Assembly: GCA_946626905.1 (NCBI GenBank)
Contig: CAMOVA010000002.1
Span: 1 to 62,128, forward strand
DNA: 62,128 bases
Origin: an uncultured Bacillota bacterium
GTDB taxonomy: Bacteria > Bacillota_I > Bacilli_A > RF39 > UBA660
Direction of reading: 5' to 3'
Shown here: positions 6,753 through 15,927 of the stretch, piece by piece
Layout: each line of letters begins with the position of its first letter
Position numbering within the stretch: position 1 is the first letter of the stretch
Made by a program: the position numbers and the translations under genes
Notes under the pieces: generated by a model
What the model was told of the DNA's origin: nothing
What the model saw: the letters and a program-made list of their open reading frames with translations, nothing else
Databases searched by the model: none

Positions 6753-8825
6753 TTGGAAATCAAAGAAGATATTAAAAATCATATAAATAAATCTGAAATA
6801 AAAGAGAATATTACTGATTTTGTTAAATCAACAAAATCTTGGTCAAAGAAATATATGAGTACAAATATTTTATTTATGACATTTGTAATAACATCATTAA
6901 TAAATGGTTATGTACTTAGATATTTCACTGTAAAAAACTATTTTAATATAAAACCAATAGTGGCAGACTTTTCAATAATTTTAATAATAGGTGCTGCTGG
7001 ATATTTGTTTAAACCAAAACATCAATTTAAATACTTTTTTACATGGTCAATTATTTTTACACTTATTTGTATAGTTAACTCAGTATATTATACAAATTAT
7101 ATATCATTTGCTTCATTATCTTTACTTAAATCATCAACACAAGCAGTGGGTGTTAGTGATGCAATTATTCAAAATATAATGGAGTTAAAGGATTTTTGCT
7201 TCTTATACCAATTAGTCGCAATGATCTTTGTACATAATTTTTTAAAAAGAAAAAAATACTATCAAAAAGTTTCTAAAATTGAAAAAGGTAAAGTAAGAGC
7301 TATTAATACATTAGTAGTTGGAGTAATTTTTTTAGGACTATTTATTTCAATGCTTACTGCTAAAGATCTTAGTAGATTAGGTAAACAATGGAATAAAGAA
7401 TCTATTGTAATGGAATTTGGTATTTATACATATCAAGCAAATGATGCACTTACAACTTTAAAAACTTCTCTTAATCCTTTATTTGGATACGAAGATAGTT
7501 CAAAAGAGTTTGCTGCATTCTATGAAAATAGAGAAGATAAATCAACAGTTAATAAATATACTAATAAATTTAAAGGTAAAAATGTATTAGTTATACATGC
7601 TGAAAGTATTCAAAATTTTGTTTTAAATACAAGTTTCAATGGTGAAGACGTTGCCCCTAATTTAAAGAAAATGGCAAGCGAAGGATTATATTTTTCTAAC
7701 TTCTATTCAGAAGAAAGTGTAGGAACAAGTAGTGATACAGAATTTACTTTCTCATCATCATTAATGCCAGCTAAAAGTGGTACTGTATTTATGAATTATT
7801 CAGATAGATCATATGTTACTACACAAAAAATGTTAAAAGAACAAGGTTATTATACATTTAGTATGCATGGAAATAACTGTTCATTCTGGAATAGAGCAAA
7901 CGCTCATAAAAGTTTAGGTTATGATGATTTCTATTGTCATAAAAAAGATTATAAAATAGATGAAACAATAGGACTTGGATTATCTGATAAATCATTCTTT
8001 AGACAATCAGTTCCTATAATAAAAGAAATTGATAAGAAACATAAAAATTGGTATGGTACTTTAATAATGCTTACTAACCATACACCATTTACTGATATTG
8101 ATAAGCATAGTGATTATAAAGTAACTAAAACTTATGAAGTAGTAAATGAAAAAACAGGAAAAACTGAAACAAAAGAAGCTCCTTATTTAGAAGGAACTAC
8201 AATAGGAAGTTATTTTAAATCAGTTCATTATGCTGATGAAGCATTAGGTCAACTTATGAATGATTTAGATGAAGAAGGACTTCTTGATAATACAATCGTA
8301 GTTATTTATGGTGATCATGACAATAAATTAAAAAAATCAGAATATAATAAATTTTTAAATTATGATGCCGAAAATGATACAACACTTGATAGTGATGATG
8401 AAGGATACACTGATGTTGATTATTATTACTATGAGTTAAATAGAAAAGTTCCATTTATAATTTGGTCAAAAGATAAAAAAATGAAAAAAGAAGTAACTAA
8501 AGTAATGGGTATGATAGATGTTCAACCAACTTTAGGAAATATGATGGGATTTAAAAATAAATATGCTTTAGGTAATGATATATTTAGTATTGAAGAAAAT
8601 ACTGTAGTATTTCCAACTGGAAACTGGCTTACAGATAAAATGTATTACAGTCAAAGTAAGGGTGAAGGTAAATTATTACAAGAATCAGAAACACTATCAA
8701 AGAACTATATAGATGAACATACAAAATATGCAGATAAACTTATTTCAGTTTCAAATGATATCATTATATATGATATGATTAAAAAATATGAAGCTTCACA
8801 TCAAGTAGAACAAGAGAATAAGTAG
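6753..8825 (+). CDS. ltaS: lipoteichoic acid synthase-like sulfatase-fold enzyme
   Basis: Polymerises glycerol phosphate, or transfers phospho-alcohols, on the outer face of the membrane. The 690 residues have five membrane segments in the first 210, then an extracellular alkaline-phosphatase/sulfatase fold. Visible active-site elements are HAESIQNF (metal-binding Glu), SVGTSSDTEF (candidate nucleophile Thr) and YGDHD (metal-binding Asp and His). The start is TTG at 6753, 4 nt after GAGGTGAT; the GTG at 6732 has no ribosome-binding site and lies between the promoter and the likely transcript start. Whether the product is LTA or another phosphoglycerol polymer cannot be told. Confidence 0.85.
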   Translation: MEIKEDIKNHINKSEIKENITDFVKSTKSWSKKYMSTNILFMTFVITSLINGYVLRYFTVKNYFNIKPIVADFSIILIIGAAGYLFKPKHQFKYFFTWSIIFTLICIVNSVYYTNYISFASLSLLKSSTQAVGVSDAIIQNIMELKDFCFLYQLVAMIFVHNFLKRKKYYQKVSKIEKGKVRAINTLVVGVIFLGLFISMLTAKDLSRLGKQWNKESIVMEFGIYTYQANDALTTLKTSLNPLFGYEDSSKEFAAFYENREDKSTVNKYTNKFKGKNVLVIHAESIQNFVLNTSFNGEDVAPNLKKMASEGLYFSNFYSEESVGTSSDTEFTFSSSLMPAKSGTVFMNYSDRSYVTTQKMLKEQGYYTFSMHGNNCSFWNRANAHKSLGYDDFYCHKKDYKIDETIGLGLSDKSFFRQSVPIIKEIDKKHKNWYGTLIMLTNHTPFTDIDKHSDYKVTKTYEVVNEKTGKTETKEAPYLEGTTIGSYFKSVHYADEALGQLMNDLDEEGLLDNTIVVIYGDHDNKLKKSEYNKFLNYDAENDTTLDSDDEGYTDVDYYYYELNRKVPFIIWSKDKKMKKEVTKVMGMIDVQPTLGNMMGFKNKYALGNDIFSIEENTVVFPTGNWLTDKMYYSQSKGEGKLLQESETLSKNYIDEHTKYADKLISVSNDIIIYDMIKKYEASHQVEQENK

Positions 8826-8834
8826 GAGGATAAT

Positions 8835-9038
8835 ATGGGAGATATAAATTTCTTTTTACAAGAACATTGGCAATATATAATAATAGCTATTGCTGTTATG
8901 TTAGTTGTTTATTCATTATTCTATAATCAAATTAATTTTATTGATTTTAACGAATCAGATTCATTTTCTATCCCATTTAGAATAGCAATTTTAATAGGTG
9001 GGATATTCCTATTCGTTAGGATATTCTTAAACAAATAA
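8835..9038 (+). CDS. small two-helix membrane protein, unknown
   Basis: 67 residues with two hydrophobic segments (about 12-29 and 49-64) joined by an acidic loop (NFIDFNESDSFSIPF). The ATG follows TAGGAGGATAAT and the gene starts 9 nt after the LTA-synthase-like gene, so both are probably on one transcript. A subunit or assembly helper of the polymer-making enzyme is possible but rests only on position. Confidence 0.7.
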   Translation: MGDINFFLQEHWQYIIIAIAVMLVVYSLFYNQINFIDFNESDSFSIPFRIAILIGGIFLFVRIFLNK

Positions 9039-9042
9039 GATT

Positions 9043-10098
9043 ATGGAAAATATTTATAATTATATAGAAAAATATGGCAACTGTAGTTTTAAAGAAAAGA
9101 AATTTAATGAAATAGATAATATATTATTCTCTAGTTTATCTTATTTAAATTTTAATGATAATTATGAAATTAACACATTAGAATTTATAGGAAAAGATTA
9201 TTTAAGCAAAAATAAATATAGAGATGTTTCTAAAATGGGTATTGCTCAAAAAGAAGCATATAAATTATTAGAAACTGTTATTACTAAAGATAGATATAAG
9301 AATATTCTTTTAACTGACTATGTTTATAAAGTAGGTAGGGATATTCAATTTAGTGCGGTTACTTTTAACATTTCAAAAAAATTGAAATATATATCATTTG
9401 AAGGAACAGATGAATTAATTAGTGGTTGGAAAGAAGATGCATGGATGTCATGTAAATTTCCTATTTTATCCCAAATTGAAGCTATTAAATATGTTAATAA
9501 GCACATTAAATTTTTAGGACCAGATGTTATTATAGGAGGACACTCAAAAGGTGGTAATCTTGCTTTAGTATCATGTATGTTTTTAAACAAATGGAAATTT
9601 CTTAAAGTAAAAAAAATATATAATAATGATGGACCTGGTCTTAGACCTAATGAATTTTATACTAAAAAGTATAGAAAAGTTCGTAAGAAACTAATTCACT
9701 TGGTTCCTAACTATAGTATTATTGGAGTACTACTTAAAAATGATAAATATAAAGTAGTTAAATCAAATAGAAAAAACATAATGGCTCATTCAATATTAAC
9801 ATGGCAAGTAGAAGATGATCATTTTACATTAACTGAGTTATCAGAGAAAAGTAAAAATTTAGAAGCTAGAATATTAGATTGGACAGAAAGACATTCTGAT
9901 AAAGAAAAAGAAAAAATGATAAACGCATTATTTAGTGCAGTAGAAAAATGTAATATTGTTAAAACAAATGATATGTATAGTTTAAAAACTATAATTAGTT
10001 TAATAAAAGAAATAAATCAAATTGATATTGAAACTAAGAAATTAATGATTGAATTATTAAATTATGGTTTCTTTTCAAAAAAGAGTATTAATAATTAA
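9043..10098 (+). CDS. lipase-like alpha/beta hydrolase (DUF2974, Mbeg1-like)
   Basis: 351-residue cytoplasmic protein. An N-terminal stretch NILFSSLSYLNF is typical of the DUF2974/Mbeg1 group. The nucleophile elbow GGHSKGGNLAL near residues 166-176 puts a Ser in the G-x-S-x-G position, and NNDGPGL follows as in this family. A His near HFTL (about residue 264) could complete a triad. It starts 4 nt after the small membrane protein with a weak ribosome-binding site (AATAAG), suggesting coupling. Substrate is unknown; members are often annotated as Mbeg1-like lipases. Confidence 0.75.
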   Translation: MENIYNYIEKYGNCSFKEKKFNEIDNILFSSLSYLNFNDNYEINTLEFIGKDYLSKNKYRDVSKMGIAQKEAYKLLETVITKDRYKNILLTDYVYKVGRDIQFSAVTFNISKKLKYISFEGTDELISGWKEDAWMSCKFPILSQIEAIKYVNKHIKFLGPDVIIGGHSKGGNLALVSCMFLNKWKFLKVKKIYNNDGPGLRPNEFYTKKYRKVRKKLIHLVPNYSIIGVLLKNDKYKVVKSNRKNIMAHSILTWQVEDDHFTLTELSEKSKNLEARILDWTERHSDKEKEKMINALFSAVEKCNIVKTNDMYSLKTIISLIKEINQIDIETKKLMIELLNYGFFSKKSINN

Positions 10099-10109
10099 TA
10101 CTCTTTTTT
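10083..10109 (+). terminator. terminator of the ltaS-like operon
   Basis: GAGTATTA (10083-10090) pairs with TAATACTC (10096-10103), followed by T to 10109. The upstream arm is inside the coding end of the hydrolase gene. Confidence 0.85.
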
Positions 10110-10131
10110 CATATACTTTAATGGTGATACT

Positions 10132-12039
10132 ATGTTCTATAAAAATATTCATATTAGAATGAAAGTAGTAGGAATAATAATAATTTTTTTATTTTTAATA
10201 ATAATATTTAAAGTATTTTATATACAAGTTATTAGTTATAAAAAATTAAATAAACTTGCTTTATCACTTTGGAATCGTAATTTACCAATAGAAGCATCTA
10301 GAGGAAAAATATATGATAATACAGGTGTAGTACTTGCTGATAACAAAACAACAGTTTCATTAGTTTTAGTACCTAATCAAATAAAAGATAAAAAGAAAGT
10401 TGCTTCATCATTAGCTGTTATTTTAAATACATCATATGAAGAAATGTATAAACATGTAAATAAAAGAACATCAATAGAAAGAGTTCATCCGATAGGAAGA
10501 AGATTATCTTTTGATGTTGCTGATAAAATAAGTAGATTGAAATTAGATGGAGTATATTTGGTTAAAGAATCAAAAAGATATTATCCGTATGACAAATTAT
10601 TATCACATTCTTTAGGATTTGTAGGAATAGATAATCAAGGATTGTCAGGACTAGAACTTACATATGATAAATACTTAACAGGAGCATATGGTTCAATTAA
10701 ATATATAAGTGATGCTAAAGGCAATAAATTAGAACTTACTGAGTCATATGAAAAACCACAGGATGGTATGAATATGACACTTACAGTTAATTATAAATTA
10801 CAAGAATCTTTAGAAAGAGAATTAGATAATGCAGTATTAAAATACAATCCAGATAGTGCTTTAGGTATAGCTATGAATCCAAAAACAGGAGAAATACTTG
10901 CTATTTCATCAAGGCCTAACTTTTCACCAAGTAAATATAAAAAATATACAATTGAAGAAATAAATAGAAACTTGCCTGTTTGGATGACATATGAACCAGG
11001 TTCAACATTTAAAATTATAACTTTATCAACCGCATTAGAAGAAAAACTAGTGGATTTAGAAAAAGAACATTTTCATGATAGCGGAAGTATTAGAGTAGAA
11101 AATGCTCGTATAAAATGTTGGAAACATGGTGGTCATGGTGATCAAACTTATTTACAAGTTGTAGAAAATTCTTGTAATCCAGGATTTGTTTCATTAGGTC
11201 AAAGAATAGGTAAAGAAAAACTATTTAAGTATATTAACAATTTTGGTTTTGGTAAAAAAACAGGTGTGGATTTAAATGGTGAAAGTACAGGAATACTTTT
11301 TGATTTAAATAGAGTAGGTCCTGTAGAACTTGCTACTACAGCATTTGGTCAAGGAGTTTCAGTAACACCAATACAACAAATAACAGCAGTTTCTGCTGCT
11401 ATAAATGGAGGTTATCTATTAAAACCATATATAGTTAAAAGCATTAATGAACCAGAAACAAATTCAGTGGTTTTACAAAATAAAAAACAGATAGTTAGAA
11501 AAGTTATTAGTAAAGAAACTAGTAGTAAGGTAAGAATGGCTCTTGAAAGTGTAGTGACTAATGGAACTGGTAGAACTGCTTTTATTGATGGATACCGTGT
11601 AGGTGGTAAAACAGGAACTGCTCAGAAAGTAAAAGATGGAAAATATATGGTAGGAAATTATATAGTATCGTTTATCGGTTTTTTGCCAGCAAATGATCCA
11701 GAAATAATAGTTTATATAGCAATCGATAATGCTAAAGGAATAACTCAATATGGAGGTACAGTAGCAGCACCCATCGCAAAAAGAATACTAAGTGACTCTA
11801 TAGATATATTAAATATAAAAAAACCAAAAGGAGCTAGTGAAAAAAAGTATAATTTTTTAGATAAAAAATATTATCAAATACCAGATGTAAAAGGAATGAG
11901 TTTAGAAGAAGCTATGAAAGCTTTAGAAAAATTTAAAGTAGAATATATAAAAGAAGGTGACAAAGTAACATATCAATCTCCAAAAAGTGGAGAACGTATT
12001 TTAGAAGGAGAAACTGTTAAACTTTTGTTAGGAGGTTAA
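10132..12039 (+). CDS. class B penicillin-binding protein with one PASTA domain (PBP2B/SpoVD type)
   Basis: Transpeptidase that cross-links peptidoglycan, working with the SEDS protein two genes downstream. 635 residues: short cytoplasmic tail, membrane anchor near 11-33, pedestal domain (AAs 50-200, with EASRGKIYD), transpeptidase domain with Ser291-TFK, Ser347-Cys-Asn and KTG at 493-495, then one C-terminal PASTA domain from about residue 578 (IPDVKGMSLEEAMKAL). A single PASTA and about 640 residues fit SpoVD better than PBP2B, which has two. The order PBP-mraY-SEDS resembles both the division cluster and the spoVD-mraY-spoVE set, so division or spore cortex are both possible. Confidence 0.92.
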   Translation: MFYKNIHIRMKVVGIIIIFLFLIIIFKVFYIQVISYKKLNKLALSLWNRNLPIEASRGKIYDNTGVVLADNKTTVSLVLVPNQIKDKKKVASSLAVILNTSYEEMYKHVNKRTSIERVHPIGRRLSFDVADKISRLKLDGVYLVKESKRYYPYDKLLSHSLGFVGIDNQGLSGLELTYDKYLTGAYGSIKYISDAKGNKLELTESYEKPQDGMNMTLTVNYKLQESLERELDNAVLKYNPDSALGIAMNPKTGEILAISSRPNFSPSKYKKYTIEEINRNLPVWMTYEPGSTFKIITLSTALEEKLVDLEKEHFHDSGSIRVENARIKCWKHGGHGDQTYLQVVENSCNPGFVSLGQRIGKEKLFKYINNFGFGKKTGVDLNGESTGILFDLNRVGPVELATTAFGQGVSVTPIQQITAVSAAINGGYLLKPYIVKSINEPETNSVVLQNKKQIVRKVISKETSSKVRMALESVVTNGTGRTAFIDGYRVGGKTGTAQKVKDGKYMVGNYIVSFIGFLPANDPEIIVYIAIDNAKGITQYGGTVAAPIAKRILSDSIDILNIKKPKGASEKKYNFLDKKYYQIPDVKGMSLEEAMKALEKFKVEYIKEGDKVTYQSPKSGERILEGETVKLLLGG

Positions 12040-12040
12040 A

Positions 12041-13033
12041 ATGATATTAATAACTAAAGCATCACTAGTTTTTTTAATAGGATTTATTTTATCATTAGCG
12101 TTAGGTTTTTTAATTATTCCTGTATTTAGAAAAAAGAAAATAGATCAAAGATTAAATAAATATTTAGAAGAAGCTCATAAAAGAAAAAAAGACACTCCAA
12201 CTATGGGAGGATTAATATTTATATGTTCTACAATGATTTCAGTTGTAATATTATGTATATTAGATAAAATAAAATTAAATAATAATTTTATTATTATCTT
12301 ATTTGTTTTTGTATCATATGGATTAATAGGATTTATAGATGATTATTTAATTATTAAAAGAAATAATAATAAGGGTTTAAAAGAAAAAGAAAAACTCTTA
12401 TTACAAATAATTGTCGCTATATGTTTTTTCTATTTATTTTTAAAAGCAGACAACGAACCACTTATATGGCTTCATAGTATTAATTATAAAATAAATATAG
12501 GATGGTTTTATGGTCTATTTATTTTGTTTATGTTAGTTGCAAGTTCAAATGCGGTTAATTTAACTGATGGATTAGATGGGCTTGCAACAGGATTATCGAT
12601 ATTAGCATTTTCTACGTTTGGTATTATAACACTTCTTACAGGATGGTTAGAAGGTTATATTGAAATAGGATTATTTTGTTTTTTATTATCAGGTTCATTG
12701 TTAGGTTTTCTGTTTTTTAATGCAAGCCCAGCTAAAATATTTATGGGTGATACAGGATCATTATCTTTAGGAGCAACTTTAGGTACAATAGCTATTTTAT
12801 CAAGACATGAGTTTTTATTTATATTAATAGGTATAGTATTTGTTATTGAAACAATAAGTGTAATTATACAAAGAATATATTATAAATTTACTAAAAAAAG
12901 ATTTTTTCCAATGACACCAATTCATCATACTTTTGAAAAAAAGGGATTTACAGAAAATGAAATAGTAAAACTATTTTGGTCAGTAGGACTAATAGGATCA
13001 TTAATAGGTATTTATTATGGAGTGTGGATATGA
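12041..13033 (+). CDS. mraY: phospho-MurNAc-pentapeptide transferase MraY
   Basis: Integral membrane enzyme transferring phospho-MurNAc-pentapeptide to undecaprenyl phosphate, giving lipid I. 330 residues with about ten hydrophobic segments. All hallmark loops are present: DTPTMGGLIF, the Asp-Asp pair in GFIDDYLI, NAVNLTDGLDGLATG, FMGDTGSLSLGA and the HHTFEKKGF histidine loop. The ribosome-binding site TTAGGAGG lies inside the end of the PBP gene. The TGA stop overlaps the ATG of the SEDS gene as ATGA, indicating coupled translation. murD, often next, is absent here. Confidence 0.97.
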   Translation: MILITKASLVFLIGFILSLALGFLIIPVFRKKKIDQRLNKYLEEAHKRKKDTPTMGGLIFICSTMISVVILCILDKIKLNNNFIIILFVFVSYGLIGFIDDYLIIKRNNNKGLKEKEKLLLQIIVAICFFYLFLKADNEPLIWLHSINYKINIGWFYGLFILFMLVASSNAVNLTDGLDGLATGLSILAFSTFGIITLLTGWLEGYIEIGLFCFLLSGSLLGFLFFNASPAKIFMGDTGSLSLGATLGTIAILSRHEFLFILIGIVFVIETISVIIQRIYYKFTKKRFFPMTPIHHTFEKKGFTENEIVKLFWSVGLIGSLIGIYYGVWI

Positions 13034-14112
13034 AAAATATTGATTTAAAATTATTTATAACAATTATTATATTGTCAGTATTTGGTGTAGTTATGGTATA
13101 TTCAGCATCATTTGTTTGGGCAGAATATAAATTTAATGATCCATTTAAATTTGTAAAAAACCAATTAGTATTTTTGATTATAGGAATATTTTTAATGATA
13201 ATGATAAGTAAAATAAATTATAAAATATATTATGAAAAAGCTAATATAATATTTTTTATTACAACTATCTTGTTAATACTTGTTTTAATTCCAGGAATAG
13301 GTACTATTAGAAATGGAAGTAGAAGTTGGTTTGGAATAGGATCATTTGGAATACAACCAAGTGAGGCAGTTAAACTAGCGTTAATAATATTTACTTCTAA
13401 ATACATAACTAATAATAGTAAGAATTTAAAAAGTTTTTCTAAAGGCCTTTTTCCTATTTTAGGTATAACATTTTTAGTGTTTGGTTTAATAATGCTTCAA
13501 CCAGATTTTGGTACGGGATTTATTATAATTGTAACTATTATAGGAATGTTATTTGTTAGTGGGGCAAATTTAAAATTCTTTTTATACTTGTTTTTGCTTG
13601 GGATTTTTGGAATAACTGGTTTAATCATAATAGCACCTTATAGATTAAAAAGAATATTATCATTTTTAAATCCATGGAGTGATCCACTTGGTAGTGGATT
13701 TCAAATAATTCAAAGTTTATATGCCATAGGTCCAGGTGGATTATTTGGTTATGGTTTTTTAAATTCTAGACAGAAGCATTTCTATTTACCAGAACCTCAA
13801 ACTGATTTCATCTTTTCCATAATAAGTGAAGAATTTGGTATTTTAGGAATAATTATAGTTTCTATATTATTTTTAATAATTATTTTAGAATCATTTAAAA
13901 TAGCTAGAAAAGTAAAAGAACCATTTGGTAAATATTTAACATTTGGAATATCTTTTGGTCTTGCTTTTCAAGCATTACTTAATTTAATGGTAGTAGTAGG
14001 ATTAGTACCAGTAACAGGAGTAACTTTACCATTTTTATCATATGGAGGATCATCACTTTTAATAACATTGTGTAGTATGGGAATTATTTTGAATGTTTCT
14101 AGATATAGATAA
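13030..14112 (+). CDS. ftsW: SEDS peptidoglycan glycosyltransferase (FtsW/SpoVE type)
   Basis: Polytopic polymerase that builds glycan strands from lipid II with the class B PBP upstream. 360 residues, about ten membrane segments. Family signatures are FGIQPSEAVKLAL, LQPDFGTGFI (catalytic Asp), LPEPQTDFIFSIISEEFG and PVTGVTLPFLSYGGSSLL. The start at 13030 overlaps the mraY stop (ATGA) and follows GGAGTG; the longer frame from 12976 would run 58 bases into mraY without support. This is one of two SEDS genes in the window. Position argues for FtsW or, in a spore former, SpoVE. Confidence 0.92.
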   Translation: MKNIDLKLFITIIILSVFGVVMVYSASFVWAEYKFNDPFKFVKNQLVFLIIGIFLMIMISKINYKIYYEKANIIFFITTILLILVLIPGIGTIRNGSRSWFGIGSFGIQPSEAVKLALIIFTSKYITNNSKNLKSFSKGLFPILGITFLVFGLIMLQPDFGTGFIIIVTIIGMLFVSGANLKFFLYLFLLGIFGITGLIIIAPYRLKRILSFLNPWSDPLGSGFQIIQSLYAIGPGGLFGYGFLNSRQKHFYLPEPQTDFIFSIISEEFGILGIIIVSILFLIIILESFKIARKVKEPFGKYLTFGISFGLAFQALLNLMVVVGLVPVTGVTLPFLSYGGSSLLITLCSMGIILNVSRYR

Positions 14113-14123
14113 TAAATTTTAAT

Positions 14124-14501
14124 ATGGATAATATTAATAATAAATTAAAAGAACTTAAAATAGAGGAGTTTATTTGGATAATGTATATTGGGATAATAGC
14201 TTTAAGTTTTTATTCCAATAGTTTAGAAAAAAAATACTTTTTATTTAAAGATATTTGCTCCAAAAAAAAATATAGAAAAACATTAATAATAATTTTTTCT
14301 ATATTAATTGTTGTATATTTATACTTTTTAAAAGATTCATATGATTCTTTAAAAGAACTAAAACCTACAGATTCTAATTCAAAACAAAAACTTACATATT
14401 TAGCTTTTATAGCTTCACTTTTAATAGCAATAAGTGGGTTTATATTTTTATATGTGGCATATAATGATCAAGATATAGATGTTGAATTAGCGTTTAATTA
14501 A
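14124..14501 (+). CDS. small integral membrane protein, unknown
   Basis: 125 residues with three hydrophobic segments (about 17-31, 51-69 and 89-112), a short charged N-terminus and an acidic C-terminal tail. It begins 11 nt after the SEDS gene, with only a weak ribosome-binding site, and its last 8 bases overlap the end of convergent murE. It is probably the last gene of the PBP-mraY-SEDS unit. No family recognised. No terminator is visible between it and murE, so overlapping 3' transcripts are likely. Confidence 0.65.
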   Translation: MDNINNKLKELKIEEFIWIMYIGIIALSFYSNSLEKKYFLFKDICSKKKYRKTLIIIFSILIVVYLYFLKDSYDSLKELKPTDSNSKQKLTYLAFIASLLIAISGFIFLYVAYNDQDIDVELAFN

Positions 14502-15846
14502 TATAATCAAGTACAATTTGTTTATCATTAAAAGGATATTTTTTGTTATTTATAATTTGATAATTTTCATGTCCTTTTCCAAGTATTAATATAACATTAT
14601 TGTCCATCATGTCTAATGCCTTTAATATAGCTTTTTTTCTATCTTCAATTATCTCAAAATTATTCTTTCTAAGATTTATTGTCATATCATTTAAAATGTC
14701 TTTAATTGATTCATTTCTAGGGTTGTCACTAGTAAATATTACATAATCACTATATTTAGAAGCAATACTTCCCATGATAGATCTTTTTTCTTTTTCTCTA
14801 TTTCCACCACAACCTATTATGGTTATAGTTTTTTTGTTATAACATTTTTTAGTTTCTGTAATTATTTTTTCTAAAGCATCAGGTGTATGTGCATAGTCAA
14901 TAATAATATAATTATTTTTATATAATATTGTTTCCATTCGTCCAGTAGGAGTATTTAGTTTATAGGAAACATCAATAATATCATTTAATTTGATTCCTAA
15001 AGAATAAAGCGCTGCGACTGCTTCTATATAATTATAAATATTATATAAAGCTTTAAAGTTAAGTGTAATTTGATATTCTTTATTTTTAAATTTAAATAAT
15101 AGCTTTGTTTTATTATCTACATATTCATATTTAATAATATTAAAATCATAATTATTAAAACCAACATTTATAGTATTTTTGAATTTAAAGTTTTCCGCAT
15201 ATTTATCATCATTATTAATAACTAGATAACCAGAATCTTTTAATAATTCAATTATTTTTAATTTAGAATTCAAATAAGAATTCATAGTCTTGTGAAAATC
15301 TAAATGATCTTCTGTTAGATTAGTAAATATCGCACAATCAAGTTTTATTCCATGTAGTCTATCTAGTTCTAATGCATGAGAACTTATTTCCATTACAATA
15401 TATTTGATATTTTTTTCTTTAGAAAGTTTTATAAGTTTATATAGTGTTAGAGTATCAGGAGTAGTATTATCTAATTCTTTATATAACTTTGAATTAATAT
15501 AAAAACCAATAGTTCCAATATATGCATTGTTAATTCCTAAATTAGTTAATATTTGTGATATTAAAAAGGTAGTAGTAGTTTTACCATTAGTTCCAGTTAC
15601 TCCAATAATTTTTAAGTCTTTAAATAAATCACTATAATTTTTTTTTAAGTATTCTTTTAAATATAAATTTGTATCAGGAACAATAATAGTAGGAATATCA
15701 TAATTACCTTTTTCACATATAACTTTAGATGCACCTCTTTTAATCGCATCAGTTATATAATTATGACCATCATGGTTATATCCTTTAATTGCGATAAAAG
15801 TATCGCCCTTATTAACTTCTTTAGAATTAGTTTTAATTCTATCCAT
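14494..15846 (-). CDS. murE: UDP-MurNAc-tripeptide synthetase MurE
   Basis: Cytoplasmic ligase that adds the third, diamino residue to UDP-MurNAc-dipeptide using ATP. 450 residues: N-terminal UDP-binding domain, ATPase P-loop GVTGTNGKTTTTF, NLTEDHLDFH with the carbamylated-lysine region downstream, and DYAHTPDALEK. The specificity motif reads DNPRNES; Arg in this place is characteristic of meso-diaminopimelate-adding enzymes, whereas Lys-adding enzymes have other residues, so an mDAP-type wall is predicted. The ATG follows TTAGGTGATTTT. It is transcribed alone, convergent to the PBP cluster and divergent from the flavoprotein genes. Confidence 0.96.
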   Translation of the reverse strand: MDRIKTNSKEVNKGDTFIAIKGYNHDGHNYITDAIKRGASKVICEKGNYDIPTIIVPDTNLYLKEYLKKNYSDLFKDLKIIGVTGTNGKTTTTFLISQILTNLGINNAYIGTIGFYINSKLYKELDNTTPDTLTLYKLIKLSKEKNIKYIVMEISSHALELDRLHGIKLDCAIFTNLTEDHLDFHKTMNSYLNSKLKIIELLKDSGYLVINNDDKYAENFKFKNTINVGFNNYDFNIIKYEYVDNKTKLLFKFKNKEYQITLNFKALYNIYNYIEAVAALYSLGIKLNDIIDVSYKLNTPTGRMETILYKNNYIIIDYAHTPDALEKIITETKKCYNKKTITIIGCGGNREKEKRSIMGSIASKYSDYVIFTSDNPRNESIKDILNDMTINLRKNNFEIIEDRKKAILKALDMMDNNVILILGKGHENYQIINNKKYPFNDKQIVLDYIN

Positions 15847-15905
15847 AAAATCACCTAATTTATTATATGATTATAAAAAATATAATTGATTTACTACTAA
15901 TATGA

Positions 15906-15911
15906 TATAAT
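15906..15911 (+). promoter_or_regulatory. extended -10 promoter of the flavoprotein pair
   Basis: TGaTATAAT with the hexamer at 15906-15911. The ATG at 15910 falls inside it and so cannot be the start of the downstream gene. Confidence 0.6.
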
Positions 15912-15927
15912 GAGTTTGGGTGATTTT

